From Gammaproteobacteria bacterium (GTDB taxonomy: Bacteria > Pseudomonadota > Gammaproteobacteria > GCA-001735895): a stretch of DNA of 21,873 bases. Numbering within the stretch: position 1 is the first letter of the stretch; each line of letters begins with the position of its first letter. The notes beneath the pieces are model-generated. The model was not told the DNA's origin. It saw only the letters and a program-made list of their open reading frames with translations, and made no database searches. The translations under genes were made by a program, and so were the position numbers. Positions 6,460-14,380 of this stretch are shown here, piece by piece. The DNA lies in the NCBI GenBank assembly GCA_003645435.1, contig QNFD01000006.1, forward strand, positions 1-21,873. Reading direction: 5' to 3'.

Positions 6460-9400
6460 CTATTCGTTAAACCCTACTTTTTCCATATTGGCCTTGAATC
6501 GCGCCCGCTCGACTGGCTCCGAAGAGTTTCCGCGAACGATTCCGGAAACTTTGAAATCACCATCAAGCGCCCTGATTTCTTCTGCGATTTTATGAGCCTC
6601 TTCAGCCTGACCGTCCTTTAACAGTACGTCTATCAAATGGACTCTCAGCAATGGCGATTCCGGCTCCATGTCTATGCCCTGGCGATAGGCTACTTTTGCT
6701 TCTTGCAGTCGCCCTTCATTTTCATGGAGATAACCTTCGATCACTAGAAACCAGGGTGGACAGATCGGCGCCAGCCGAATCGCAGTCTGGTATAGCAGTA
6801 GCGCTTTTTCAGCCTCGCCCGCGAAGGCGCGGTTCCAGGCCGCTATCGCCTGGACCTCGGTATTTCCTGGTGCAATCGAAACCGCCTTTTGACAAGCTGA
6901 AACGGCCTGCTCTGTTTCGCCGCGTAGTTGCCAGATAGCGCCCCTCAGAATCCATGCATCTGCACTTTGCGGGGTGAGTTTCAGGGCCTTTTGAGCTGCC
7001 TCGTCGGCTTCATCGAGTGCGCCATCTATAGAATCTGTCCAGCTAAGAAAGGCTTCCTGCCAATGTAACCAGCCTAGTATCGTCCATGCATAGCTGTAAT
7101 CTGGATCAATCTCCAGGGCCATTTTAACCAGATCGCGTGCCTGGTTAATGTTTTCCCTGATGTAGCTATCCTGGAGTTCGGCAGCCCGGGTACAAAGCTC
7201 CCAGGCCTTGACACTTTTAGTGCCGGCGCTCCGCTCTCTAGCCCTGTCACCGTCAGTGAGCAGCACCTTCATTTCGACCGAGATACTAAGGGTAATTTCG
7301 TCCTGCACCGCAAAAATATCGTCCAGTTCGCGATCATAGCTTTCGCTCCAGCAATTTTCCCCGCTGAGTGTATCGATCAGCTCAGCATTAACGCGAATCC
7401 GATTGCCGCTCTTGCGGATGCTGCCTTCTAAAATATATCTGACCTGCTGCTCGGCCGCGATCTCATCGAGAGAGGCCTGTCGTTCTTTGTAAACAAGCGT
7501 TGAATGACGGGCGACAACATGTATACCTCTAAACCTCGACAGGGTTGAGATTATGTCGCTGGTAATGCCATCACTGAAATATTCCTGTTCGGGGTCGCCG
7601 CTCATGTTCTCGAACGGCAGTACCGCGATCGTTGGCGTGTTTTCAGAGTGATCTTCGATTTCATCGCAGAGGCCTGCCTTTAACAGTGAATCGAAGAGTG
7701 CCTCGAAATCTTCTTCAAACTGGCAGGGGAAACCATCGGACCAGAGTGAGCGCCATTGCTCGACCGAGGTCGGATAGCTTGGCATTTGCTGACGTGCTAC
7801 CTCGTGATAAACTTTCATTTCGGCCCGCGCCTGGTCGATACTGCCCAGGTTAACCAGGCAGGCGCCGATCTGGGCAAACAGACTGGGAGGTAAATGGGGA
7901 ATCGATCGGTACGCTTTTAGCGCTTTTGCATTGTTGCCCGACAGGAAGTAAACCAGTCCGGCATTCCAGCCTGTGTAGGGATGGTGAGGGTCTAGTTCGA
8001 TGGCACGTTCTGCCAGTGGTACTGCTTCGTCGAACCGACGCATGGTAGCCAGTATATAGGCCCGCATGGCAAGGCCGTCGGGCAGCATCGGATTCAGTTC
8101 TATGCATCTGTCGGCATGAAACAGGCTACGCTCAAAATCAAGCCTATAGTACAGGTTCTCGGACATGAAGGCATGCGCGATAGCGCTATCGGGGTCCAGT
8201 CCGAGCGCTTTTTCCGCATGCTGGCGGCCTGAATCGAGCGATTTGGCCGGATCCGTTGACCAGTTTTCATACATCCCGGAGTTATAAACGGCCACGAGCC
8301 CAGTATGTGCCTCGGCATTGTTGGGGTCGATTTCGATACACTTTTGAAACTGTTCGTTAGCCAATGCCCAATCGGTCGAGTTGATTCTTTCGCCATGGTA
8401 CCAGCCGCGCATCAGGTAGTCGTAAGCCTTCTGGTTGATAGCCGGTTTTTGATACTTCGATAGCTTTACCTTTTTACCGATACGGCCATAGATGGTGGCA
8501 GCAATGGTTTGACTGAGTTCCTCCTCGAGCTCAAAAATCTGGTCGAGTTCGGTATCATAGCGTTTGCCCCAGATCTGATTACCGCTAGCAGCCTCTACTA
8601 GTTGAGCTGTAATTCGAACCTTGCTCGGCGAATTTCGAACACTACCTTCAACGATGTATTGAACCTCAAGTTCATCACCAATTTCCTTAATACTTTTGTC
8701 GCTGCCTTTAAAGGCGAAACTGAAATGTCGGGACTTGACTGTCAATTCTTTAAATGAACTGAGACTGAGGATAACGCTCTCGGTTATGCCGTCGCTGAAA
8801 TACTCCTGTTGTGGGTCACCCGACAGGTTGTCGAAAGGAAGTACGATGATTGTAGGCAGTTGGGTTTTGTCGACTGGTTCAATTTTATCATCGATATCAT
8901 CACATAAGCCCGCTTTCATCAGATACTCGATCATATCCTCGGTCATCTGGGTATCTCGATAAGGCAGATTATCTGACCAGAAGACGGTCCATTCAGCTCT
9001 GTTGATTGGTATTGACAACATGGAGTCTCGGTTGCTCTGTTGAAATTGTTGCATCGCTTGTCGCGCCTTAACCTCGTCGCCTGTTTTAAAATAAGCAATC
9101 ACCAATAATGCCCTGAGATATGATTGGCTTGTATCCGCATTTAATATCGTAGCTATGGATTCGTCAGGTTGACCGCAGTACAGCTGCGACTCGGCGAGTA
9201 TCCACTCAACCCAGGGATGATAGGGGTCGAGTTGAAGGCAGTATTTGGCAATTTCGAGAGCGGATTCGAATTCACCGATTGCATTTAAATTAAACGCCTT
9301 GCAAGCCAGAGAATTAGTATCGTTGGGATTCATCGCAAGAGCTTTTTCAATATGGTAAGCGGCGGCTTTATAATCCCTGCAAAATGTCATATGCATCGAG

Positions 9401-12153
9401 TAGTACATCTGCACCATGCCAACTTCGGGGTCGAGCTTGAGTGCCTTACGAATATACTCATCGGCCAGATTGAAGGCATTTTCGTAATCTATTACCCAGC
9501 GTTCCATCCAGTTGAGTACGTGGCATAGGTACAACAAAGCATGAGCGCGGACATTCCCTGGGTCTAATGCCAGGCAACGTTCTAATTTATCAATCGCAAT
9601 TACCGTGTCTTCGCGAGTAAACTTGTTGCCATGGAACATGCCTCCTAATAGTAAATCGTAACTTTGCTGGTGGGAGGCATTTTTCGCAATGGCGATACGT
9701 TGTAAATCAGATTCGACTCGGCCAGTAACAGTCACCGCAATCGAACGACTGAGTTCTTCTTCGAGATCAAAGATATCACCGATGGTAGCATCGTATCGTT
9801 TCCCCCAAACCTGATTGCCATCGCCTGCTTCAATCAGCTGTACCGTAATTCTGACTCGATCATCAGACTTTCGAATACTGCCCTCGACGATATAGTCGAC
9901 TGCTAACTCTTTTGATATTTCGCCCAGACTTTTGATTTGTTGCTTGAAGGCAAAACTGGAGTTTCTCGACTTGACCTGGAGCCCGGGAAACAGTGTCAGA
10001 TTGAGGATAATGCTCTCGGTAATGCCATCGCTGAAGTATTCCTGATCAGGGTCACCGGATAAATTGTCAAAAGGCAGGACAGCGATACTGTGCAGTATCT
10101 GCTGAGAGGGATCTTCGAATGACGATTCGACAAATTGCCTCAGTCCAGCTTCACACAATGCCTCAAATGGGTAGTCAATACCTTCTTCGGGTCGGTAACT
10201 GGGAGAGGCCTTCCAGAGTTGCTCCCAGTCTTCGAGTGTTTCGGGAAACCGGGCCATATTCTTTCGCGCAATTTCGAGATAGAGATTCAGGTGTTTCGAT
10301 GCCTTATCATGCTCACCCAGTCGCTGATAGCAGGCGGCCAGCCAGCCATCGATTTCGTCGGCGGGAATTGGCATGTTTTTAAATGTAGCTATCGCGTCTT
10401 CATAGCGCTTGCCGCGGTAGTAGGCCACACCCGCGACCCAGTCAATCCAGGGATGAAAAGGATCAAGAGTATGGCAGGCATCAGCCAGTTCGATAGCCTT
10501 ACTCACATTACCCAGTGATGCCTGTGCTGCTGCGGCGGTGGCGAGGGTTTCAGGATCATTTGGGTTGAGCCGCAGGGCACGATCGGTATGCAACTCGGCC
10601 GCATCCCAATCTTCAGTAAATAGCAAGTACTCGGCGAAATCCGCCTGTATCAGGGCAATATCCGGGTCGAGTTCCATTGCCCTGCGAACATGAAACCCGG
10701 CGTTATCTATAGATTCTGATCTGGGGTCATGCCATCCGGACAACCAGTCGGTAACATAGGCCTGGTAGATGTGGTTATGGACTATGGCGTTATCGGGATC
10801 ATTTTCCAGGCATTCGAGTAACAAGCCGATGCCGATCGCATTATCTTCTGGATTGAAACGGTTGGTATGGTACAAACCTCGCATCAGTAAGTCATAGCTT
10901 TGCATGTCCTTTGCGGGTTTACGAATGGCTATATCCTGATCGGTGATGTCGATCTTGCCCTTGATGGCCGCGACAATCGCCCGGGTAATCTCATCTTCGA
11001 GGGAGAAGGTTTGTTGAATGTTATTGTCGAACCGCTTGCCCCATATCTGTTCGCCGTTTTCAGTATTCACTAGCTGGGCAGAGATTCGAACCTGGTCAGA
11101 CGATTTACGCACACTGCCTTCGACCACGTATAAGGACTGGAACTCCTGCCCAATCTCCTTCACCGACCAGTTTTTTTCAGCGGCGGCGAATGATGAATGT
11201 CGTGAATGTACCCTGAGCGAGGGAAAAAGCGAGAGCCCCATGATAATGCCTTCGGTGAGGCCGTCGCTGAAGTACTGTTGTTCGGGATCATCGGAAAGGT
11301 TATCAAACGGCAGCACCAGGATGCTGTGATCCTTGTTACTGGTTTCCGAAGAGGGGTCTGCGACTATATCCGGTGGCTCATTCAGGTCTGCGACCGGAGT
11401 GGTAGTTTTATTAACGTGCCTGGGACTTCCTCCTATGATTAGCTCTCGAAGTTCCATTGTTTCAGATTCGGGTTCAATCCCTAATTCCCTGTCAAGAACA
11501 TCGCTGCAACGTTTATAACTTAACAGGGCGTGATTGCGATCCCCCTTTTCATGGTAGGCCCGCATCAGTATGCGCCAACCATGCTCATGCAGGGGGTCGT
11601 GATCTACCAGGCGTTCAGCAGATTCGATTGCTACTTTGTGTTGGTCTGCCGATATCTGCAAGTGACTCAAACCGGATAAGACTTCAACGATCTGGCGTTT
11701 AAATCTTTCCCGTTCAGTGGCTAACCATTCCTGGCTTGCGGCATCCCGGATTGTTATGCCTTCGAGAAATTCGCCCTGGTGGAGTTCGGCGGCCCTGGTC
11801 AGATTGTCGATATCTTCATTGGCTGCATGCTGTTCAAATTCGAGTGCATCCACCTGTATCAGTTCCGGGTTAATTCTAACGGTGGTTCTTTCAACTTCCA
11901 GAAGTAAGGGGCAGGTCTGTTCCAGTGATTTCTTGATAGAACTGAGTGACTGGCGCAACGAGTTCCTGGCCTGTTCTTCACCTCGATCACTCCAGAGCAG
12001 GTTGATCAGGCGTTCGCGAGGATGTCGGACACCGGGCGCCAGCGCCAGGTAAGCCAGCAACACTTCTGATTTACGTGTAGACAGGGTTAACAGGGAATCC
12101 GCAGATGTCCTGCACTCCATTTGACCGAGCAATTTAAGCTTTAGAACCGACAA
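6460..12153 (-). CDS. Giant SARP-type transcriptional regulator: winged helix + BTAD + four tandem TolB-N/FlgO-like and TPR modules
   Basis: The 1897-residue cytoplasmic protein starts with a winged-helix DNA-binding domain (about 1-90; LKLKLLGQ opening, ARNSLRQSLSSIKK recognition-helix region) and a bacterial transcriptional activation domain (about 95-240; DPLHEHGWRILMRAYHEKG). Four modules follow from residues 278, 690, 1102 and 1509. Each opens with VLPF(D/E)N(L/M)S-x-DP-x-Q-x-YFSDG (COG5616, TolB N-terminal-like), then EGS(V/I)RxS, a region of type GKRYD...F-x-LE(E/D)E, then about 250 residues of TPR helices ending in a (K/E)(A/V)G(L/F) segment. No kinase, cyclase, NB-ARC or membrane segment is visible. 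I chose the TTG at 12153, preceded by AGGAG four bases upstream; the TTG at 12165 has no Shine-Dalgarno. Such proteins are thought to sense ligands or partners through TPRs; the signal here is unknown. Confidence 0.88.
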   Translation of the reverse strand: MSVLKLKLLGQMECRTSADSLLTLSTRKSEVLLAYLALAPGVRHPRERLINLLWSDRGEEQARNSLRQSLSSIKKSLEQTCPLLLEVERTTVRINPELIQVDALEFEQHAANEDIDNLTRAAELHQGEFLEGITIRDAASQEWLATERERFKRQIVEVLSGLSHLQISADQHKVAIESAERLVDHDPLHEHGWRILMRAYHEKGDRNHALLSYKRCSDVLDRELGIEPESETMELRELIIGGSPRHVNKTTTPVADLNEPPDIVADPSSETSNKDHSILVLPFDNLSDDPEQQYFSDGLTEGIIMGLSLFPSLRVHSRHSSFAAAEKNWSVKEIGQEFQSLYVVEGSVRKSSDQVRISAQLVNTENGEQIWGKRFDNNIQQTFSLEDEITRAIVAAIKGKIDITDQDIAIRKPAKDMQSYDLLMRGLYHTNRFNPEDNAIGIGLLLECLENDPDNAIVHNHIYQAYVTDWLSGWHDPRSESIDNAGFHVRRAMELDPDIALIQADFAEYLLFTEDWDAAELHTDRALRLNPNDPETLATAAAAQASLGNVSKAIELADACHTLDPFHPWIDWVAGVAYYRGKRYEDAIATFKNMPIPADEIDGWLAACYQRLGEHDKASKHLNLYLEIARKNMARFPETLEDWEQLWKASPSYRPEEGIDYPFEALCEAGLRQFVESSFEDPSQQILHSIAVLPFDNLSGDPDQEYFSDGITESIILNLTLFPGLQVKSRNSSFAFKQQIKSLGEISKELAVDYIVEGSIRKSDDRVRITVQLIEAGDGNQVWGKRYDATIGDIFDLEEELSRSIAVTVTGRVESDLQRIAIAKNASHQQSYDLLLGGMFHGNKFTREDTVIAIDKLERCLALDPGNVRAHALLYLCHVLNWMERWVIDYENAFNLADEYIRKALKLDPEVGMVQMYYSMHMTFCRDYKAAAYHIEKALAMNPNDTNSLACKAFNLNAIGEFESALEIAKYCLQLDPYHPWVEWILAESQLYCGQPDESIATILNADTSQSYLRALLVIAYFKTGDEVKARQAMQQFQQSNRDSMLSIPINRAEWTVFWSDNLPYRDTQMTEDMIEYLMKAGLCDDIDDKIEPVDKTQLPTIIVLPFDNLSGDPQQEYFSDGITESVILSLSSFKELTVKSRHFSFAFKGSDKSIKEIGDELEVQYIVEGSVRNSPSKVRITAQLVEAASGNQIWGKRYDTELDQIFELEEELSQTIAATIYGRIGKKVKLSKYQKPAINQKAYDYLMRGWYHGERINSTDWALANEQFQKCIEIDPNNAEAHTGLVAVYNSGMYENWSTDPAKSLDSGRQHAEKALGLDPDSAIAHAFMSENLYYRLDFERSLFHADRCIELNPMLPDGLAMRAYILATMRRFDEAVPLAERAIELDPHHPYTGWNAGLVYFLSGNNAKALKAYRSIPHLPPSLFAQIGACLVNLGSIDQARAEMKVYHEVARQQMPSYPTSVEQWRSLWSDGFPCQFEEDFEALFDSLLKAGLCDEIEDHSENTPTIAVLPFENMSGDPEQEYFSDGITSDIISTLSRFRGIHVVARHSTLVYKERQASLDEIAAEQQVRYILEGSIRKSGNRIRVNAELIDTLSGENCWSESYDRELDDIFAVQDEITLSISVEMKVLLTDGDRARERSAGTKSVKAWELCTRAAELQDSYIRENINQARDLVKMALEIDPDYSYAWTILGWLHWQEAFLSWTDSIDGALDEADEAAQKALKLTPQSADAWILRGAIWQLRGETEQAVSACQKAVSIAPGNTEVQAIAAWNRAFAGEAEKALLLYQTAIRLAPICPPWFLVIEGYLHENEGRLQEAKVAYRQGIDMEPESPLLRVHLIDVLLKDGQAEEAHKIAEEIRALDGDFKVSGIVRGNSSEPVERARFKANMEKVGFNE
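6463..11322 (-). repeat. Four tandem coding modules (period 412, 412, 407 codons)
   Basis: Module 1 is 11322-10087, module 2 is 10086-8851, module 3 is 8850-7630 and module 4 is 7629-6463. Their openings read VLPFDNLSDDPEQQYFSDG, VLPFDNLSGDPDQEYFSDG, VLPFDNLSGDPQQEYFSDG and VLPFENMSGDPEQEYFSDG. Later landmarks recur in order: EGSVRKS, EGSIRKS, EGSVRNS, EGSIRKS; then WGKRFD, WGKRYD, WGKRYD, WSESYD. Modules 1-3 end with a tryptophan pair (EDWEQLW, AEWTVFW, EQWRSLW) and CEAGL, MKAGL, LKAGL. Module 4 is shorter (389 residues) and ends the protein with MEKVGF. The DNA of the copies has diverged clearly, so the duplications are old and not an assembly artefact. Modules 2 and 3 look closest; module 4 differs most, including loss of the GKR tripeptide. 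Confidence 0.9.
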
Positions 12154-12199
12154 AACACTCCTCAAGGTTTTATTGGCGGGTAGATCTCAACTTACTTCA

Positions 12200-12253
12200 T
12201 TTAATTATCATTTAAATTCAATGACTTATAATATTTAATGATTTTTTAATGAT
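12200..12253. promoter_or_regulatory. AT-rich direct repeats with 11-bp period, candidate SARP operator
   Basis: TTTAATGAT occurs at 12234-12242 and again at 12245-12253, exactly 11 bp apart. A second pair, TTTAATTAT at 12200 and TTTAAATTC at 12211, is also 11 bp apart, and the pairs are 23 bp apart. SARP activators bind short direct repeats spaced by one or two helical turns. The site lies between the regulator gene (starting at 12153, minus) and the small gene starting at 12350 (plus), so it could control either. The surrounding AT-richness makes chance TTTAA matches likely. Confidence 0.4.
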
Positions 12254-12349
12254 TATTTTGTTGGATTTAACGCAATTGAGCAAGGGAATTATTGGGGCAG
12301 GGCGAGAATGCTTCCACTGAAAACAAACACACGGCAGAGAGGCACTAAA

Positions 12350-12574
12350 ATGAGAAAAGTAAGCACTTCAGGACTTAGCAGCAACAACCCGGCACTCATG
12401 TTCAGCAGAGGAGTAGAGCAAATCGTTAGCGATCACATGGAACGAAAGCAAACATTCGATGACCAGGAACGACTGGCAAAGCAAGGCTCAGCTAAGAAGC
12501 AGGCTGACAATGGCAGCTTGTTCAGTACTCTGATTCAGCAGTTGTTCTGGCCCAGGACTGGTCGCCGGGCTTAA
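12350..12574 (+). CDS. Small hypothetical protein
   Basis: This 74-residue protein (MRKVSTSGLSSNNPALMFSR start) is polar and basic, without a signal peptide or membrane segment. The middle (HMERKQTFDDQERLAKQGSAKK) is strongly charged and probably helical; the end (SLFSTLIQQLFWPRTGRRA) is amphipathic. I recognise no family. The frame is open from an ATG at 12308, but the ATG at 12350 has AGAGAGG about eight bases upstream, so I prefer it. It is divergent from the giant regulator gene and shares its AT-rich upstream region with possible SARP-type sites, making it a possible target. A strong hairpin follows 26 bp downstream. Confidence 0.6.
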   Translation: MRKVSTSGLSSNNPALMFSRGVEQIVSDHMERKQTFDDQERLAKQGSAKKQADNGSLFSTLIQQLFWPRTGRRA

Positions 12575-12599
12575 TATTTCATTATTAACGGATAGCAGG

Positions 12600-12647
12600 C
12601 CATAGTTTAAATCGGTCGGTGTCATTACCGCCTGATTTAAACTATGG
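12600..12647. terminator. Two-tier hairpin downstream of the small gene (possible terminator, no U-tract)
   Basis: CCATAGTTTAAATC (12600-12613) pairs perfectly with GATTTAAACTATGG (12634-12647). The 20-nt loop contains a further CGGT/ACCG stem (12617-12620 with 12627-12630). It is 26 bp after the stop of the small gene. No T-run follows on either strand, so intrinsic termination is uncertain; it could be an mRNA 3' stabilising structure or a palindromic repeat. Confidence 0.5.
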
Positions 12648-12773
12648 TTAAACCCACCGGACAGCAGCTTCCTATCGATGCTCGCCATTGCAATTTTACT
12701 GTTGCACCCAGGCCAGAGAACCGTTTTAATCCCAGGGTAGTTATTGCATCACTAAATTGTAAGCGGAGGAGTT

Positions 12774-13478
12774 ATGACGTTAAAAGCATTAATCGTAGGT
12801 GCGGGCAGCGGCAACAGTGCTTCTTTTGCCCGGGTTTTGGCCGGGCAGGGCGCGGAAGTAGGGCTCGCCGCGCGTAATATTGAAAAGCTCGTAGACCTGA
12901 AAAACGAGATTGGCGGTTATGCAATTGCCTGCGATGTAACCGAGGCTGATCAGGTGGTAAATTTGTTTTTGCAAACTGATGCGATCATGGGAACCCCCGA
13001 TGTTGTGCTTTACAACGCCAGTGGGTTTACCTCGGGGCCGATCGCCGAGCTTGATCCGCAGGCGGTTCTGCAGTCGCTGATGCTGACCGGCTATGGTGGG
13101 TTTCTAGTCGCGCAGCAAGCGGCAAAACGTATGCAGGCTGCCGGCAGCGGCGCGATATTTTTTACCGGGGCTACTGCGAGCGTAAAGGGTTTCCCACAAT
13201 TCGCTCCTTTTGCGATGGGTAAGTTCGCTTTACGCGGCTTGACTCAAAGCCTGGCACGCGAACTGGGACCACTAAATATTCATGTCGCGCACTTTATCAT
13301 CGATGGTTCGATTGCCTCTCCCGGACGTGATTTGAGTGAGGATAATCCGTCGACAAACACTGACGACGCGATGCTGGAACCGGATGCGATCGCCGAAACC
13401 TACCTGGCGGTATTGAATCAACATCGAAGTGCCTGGAGCCAGGAGGTAGATTTGAGGCCCTGGAGGGAGTCGTTTTAG
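12774..13478 (+). CDS. SDR-fold protein lacking the canonical catalytic Ser and Tyr
   Basis: The 234-residue protein has a Rossmann fold of the short-chain dehydrogenase/reductase superfamily. The nucleotide-binding loop is GAGSGNSAS (residues 9-17), a variant of TGxxxGxG. CDVTEAD (53-59) is the adenine-pocket segment and NASG (81-84) the NNAG equivalent. In the active-site region (FFTGATASVKGF, then APFAMGKFALRGL) the tyrosine of YxxxK is F146, with K150 retained. The position of the usual serine, 13 residues earlier, is A133. Related proteins with this F and the following LARELGPLNIHVAHFIIDG segment are common, so the loss is probably a subfamily trait rather than damage. It may be a reductase with altered chemistry or a non-catalytic binder. 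The start has a strong GGAGG site. It converges on the thioesterase gene. Confidence 0.88.
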   Translation: MTLKALIVGAGSGNSASFARVLAGQGAEVGLAARNIEKLVDLKNEIGGYAIACDVTEADQVVNLFLQTDAIMGTPDVVLYNASGFTSGPIAELDPQAVLQSLMLTGYGGFLVAQQAAKRMQAAGSGAIFFTGATASVKGFPQFAPFAMGKFALRGLTQSLARELGPLNIHVAHFIIDGSIASPGRDLSEDNPSTNTDDAMLEPDAIAETYLAVLNQHRSAWSQEVDLRPWRESF

Positions 13479-13504
13479 GGTTAGTGGGATTGGCGTTACC
13501 TTTG

Positions 13505-13588
13505 CCCCTCACCCTAACCCTCTCCCCAGCGGGGCGAGGGAACAATCATACTCCCTCTCCCCGCCGGGGAGAGGGCAGGGGTGAGGGG
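13505..13588. repeat. 84-bp palindromic intergenic repeat (copy B)
   Basis: Arms 13505-13540 and 13553-13588 surround a 12-nt loop, giving exactly the 36-12-36 layout of the copy at 4960-5043. The arms match at 31 of 36 positions. It again lies between convergent genes (SDR-fold protein and thioesterase). Its left arm matches the reconstructed left arm of the interrupted copy at 3214. Confidence 0.85.
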
Positions 13589-13601
13589 TGCTGCATGCGG
13601 T

Positions 13602-14057
13602 TTACTTTTTCTGCAAACTAATCTGGCGCCCAACCCAGTCTGGTTTTTCGGTTAACTCTGCCTGCTTTAGCGCGGCCTGAACGGATTCTGGCATTTCAGT
13701 GGTGCGCGACTCACGTGTGTTGTAGTGTAATCCCATGAATTCAGCGGTAGCACAGAGATCACCATCGACGAGCATCTTGTGCGCAAACCAGATTTTTTTG
13801 GCGTCCGATCCGAGGATAATCGATTCGATATGCATCATCGCCGGACTGCGCACGTCTTTCAAATAGCGCAGATGGGTTTCCACCGTATAAAGTGCGCAAC
13901 CGTTTTCATTGAAATAATCCACACCGATACCAAACTGATCCTGGAGTTTCCAGGTCGTGTTCGAAAAGGGCACCAGGTAATAGGCTTCGTTGAGGTGGCC
14001 ATAGTCGTCAAGCCAGGAATCTTGCAGGGGTTCAGAGTGCAGCTTGAAGGTGGTCAT
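13602..14057 (-). CDS. Acyl-CoA thioesterase, 4HBT hot-dog fold (betainyl-CoA thioesterase-like)
   Basis: The 151-residue protein is a single hot-dog domain. WLDDYGHLNEAYY (15-27) matches the family active-site segment, with D17 and H21 as likely catalytic residues. LYTVETHLRYLKDVRSP and GSDAKKIWFAHKM strongly resemble the thioesterases associated with carnitine and betainyl-CoA breakdown, which hydrolyse short polar acyl-CoA esters in the cytoplasm. No carnitine genes are in this window, so that substrate is a suggestion only. The gene is convergent with the SDR-fold gene across the 84-bp palindrome and divergent from the ABC exporter genes. The ATG at 14057 gives the normal family N-terminus. 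Confidence 0.85.
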   Translation of the reverse strand: MTTFKLHSEPLQDSWLDDYGHLNEAYYLVPFSNTTWKLQDQFGIGVDYFNENGCALYTVETHLRYLKDVRSPAMMHIESIILGSDAKKIWFAHKMLVDGDLCATAEFMGLHYNTRESRTTEMPESVQAALKQAELTEKPDWVGRQISLQKK

Positions 14058-14131
14058 ATGCAGGCTCGTTGGTTACTATGAAGGGGTGGAACGAGTATAG
14101 ATTTTTCGCCCAGCGGTTAAAAGATAAATTG

Positions 14132-14292
14132 GCTCTGCATGAAAATCATGTAATAAGATAGAACGTCATTCCGGCATGTTTTTAGCCGGAATCCATTGAT
14201 AAAATTCCTAAGTATTTAAATACCGGCTTGCGCCGGCAAGACGAATGCTATTTTTACTAGCTATCTAGTATTATATGATTTTCATGCAGAGC
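14132..14292. mobile_element. MITE-like element with about 30-bp terminal inverted repeats enclosing a REP-like unit
   Basis: GCTCTGCATGAAAATCAT (14132-14149) is exactly inverted at 14275-14292. The match extends inward to TAATA and AGATAG (14161 and 14261) with one 2-nt gap and one mismatch. The interior holds a second nested palindrome: ATTCCGGC/GCCGGAAT (14168-14175, 14185-14192), and an outer pair CGTCATTCCGGC (14164-14175) against GCCGGCAAGACG (14232-14243). Outside the terminal repeats are similar direct sequences, TTAAAAGATAAATTGG (14117-14132) and TTAAAGATAATAATTGG (14295-14311), which may be a decayed target duplication. It has no coding capacity and fills most of the 323-bp gap between the divergent thioesterase and ABC genes. 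Confidence 0.72.
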
Positions 14293-14380
14293 TATTAAAG
14301 ATAATAATTGGCCTGCAGAATTTAAACGACGGTCTTAATAATAAATATGCATGACGATTGTCTGATAGTAGAATCGCGCG

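Noticed and set aside
10119..10518. Open frames of 87-127 codons antisense to the giant regulator
   Set aside because: They lie wholly within a well-supported TPR-coding region and lack ribosome binding sites or family features.
6460..12153. Possibility that the four modules are an assembly duplication
   Set aside because: The modules differ throughout in both DNA and protein sequence, so they cannot be a recent collapse or duplication artefact.
12488..12688. Minus-strand frame of 66 codons across the 12600 hairpin
   Set aside because: It runs through a perfect palindrome and opposes the better-supported small plus-strand gene.
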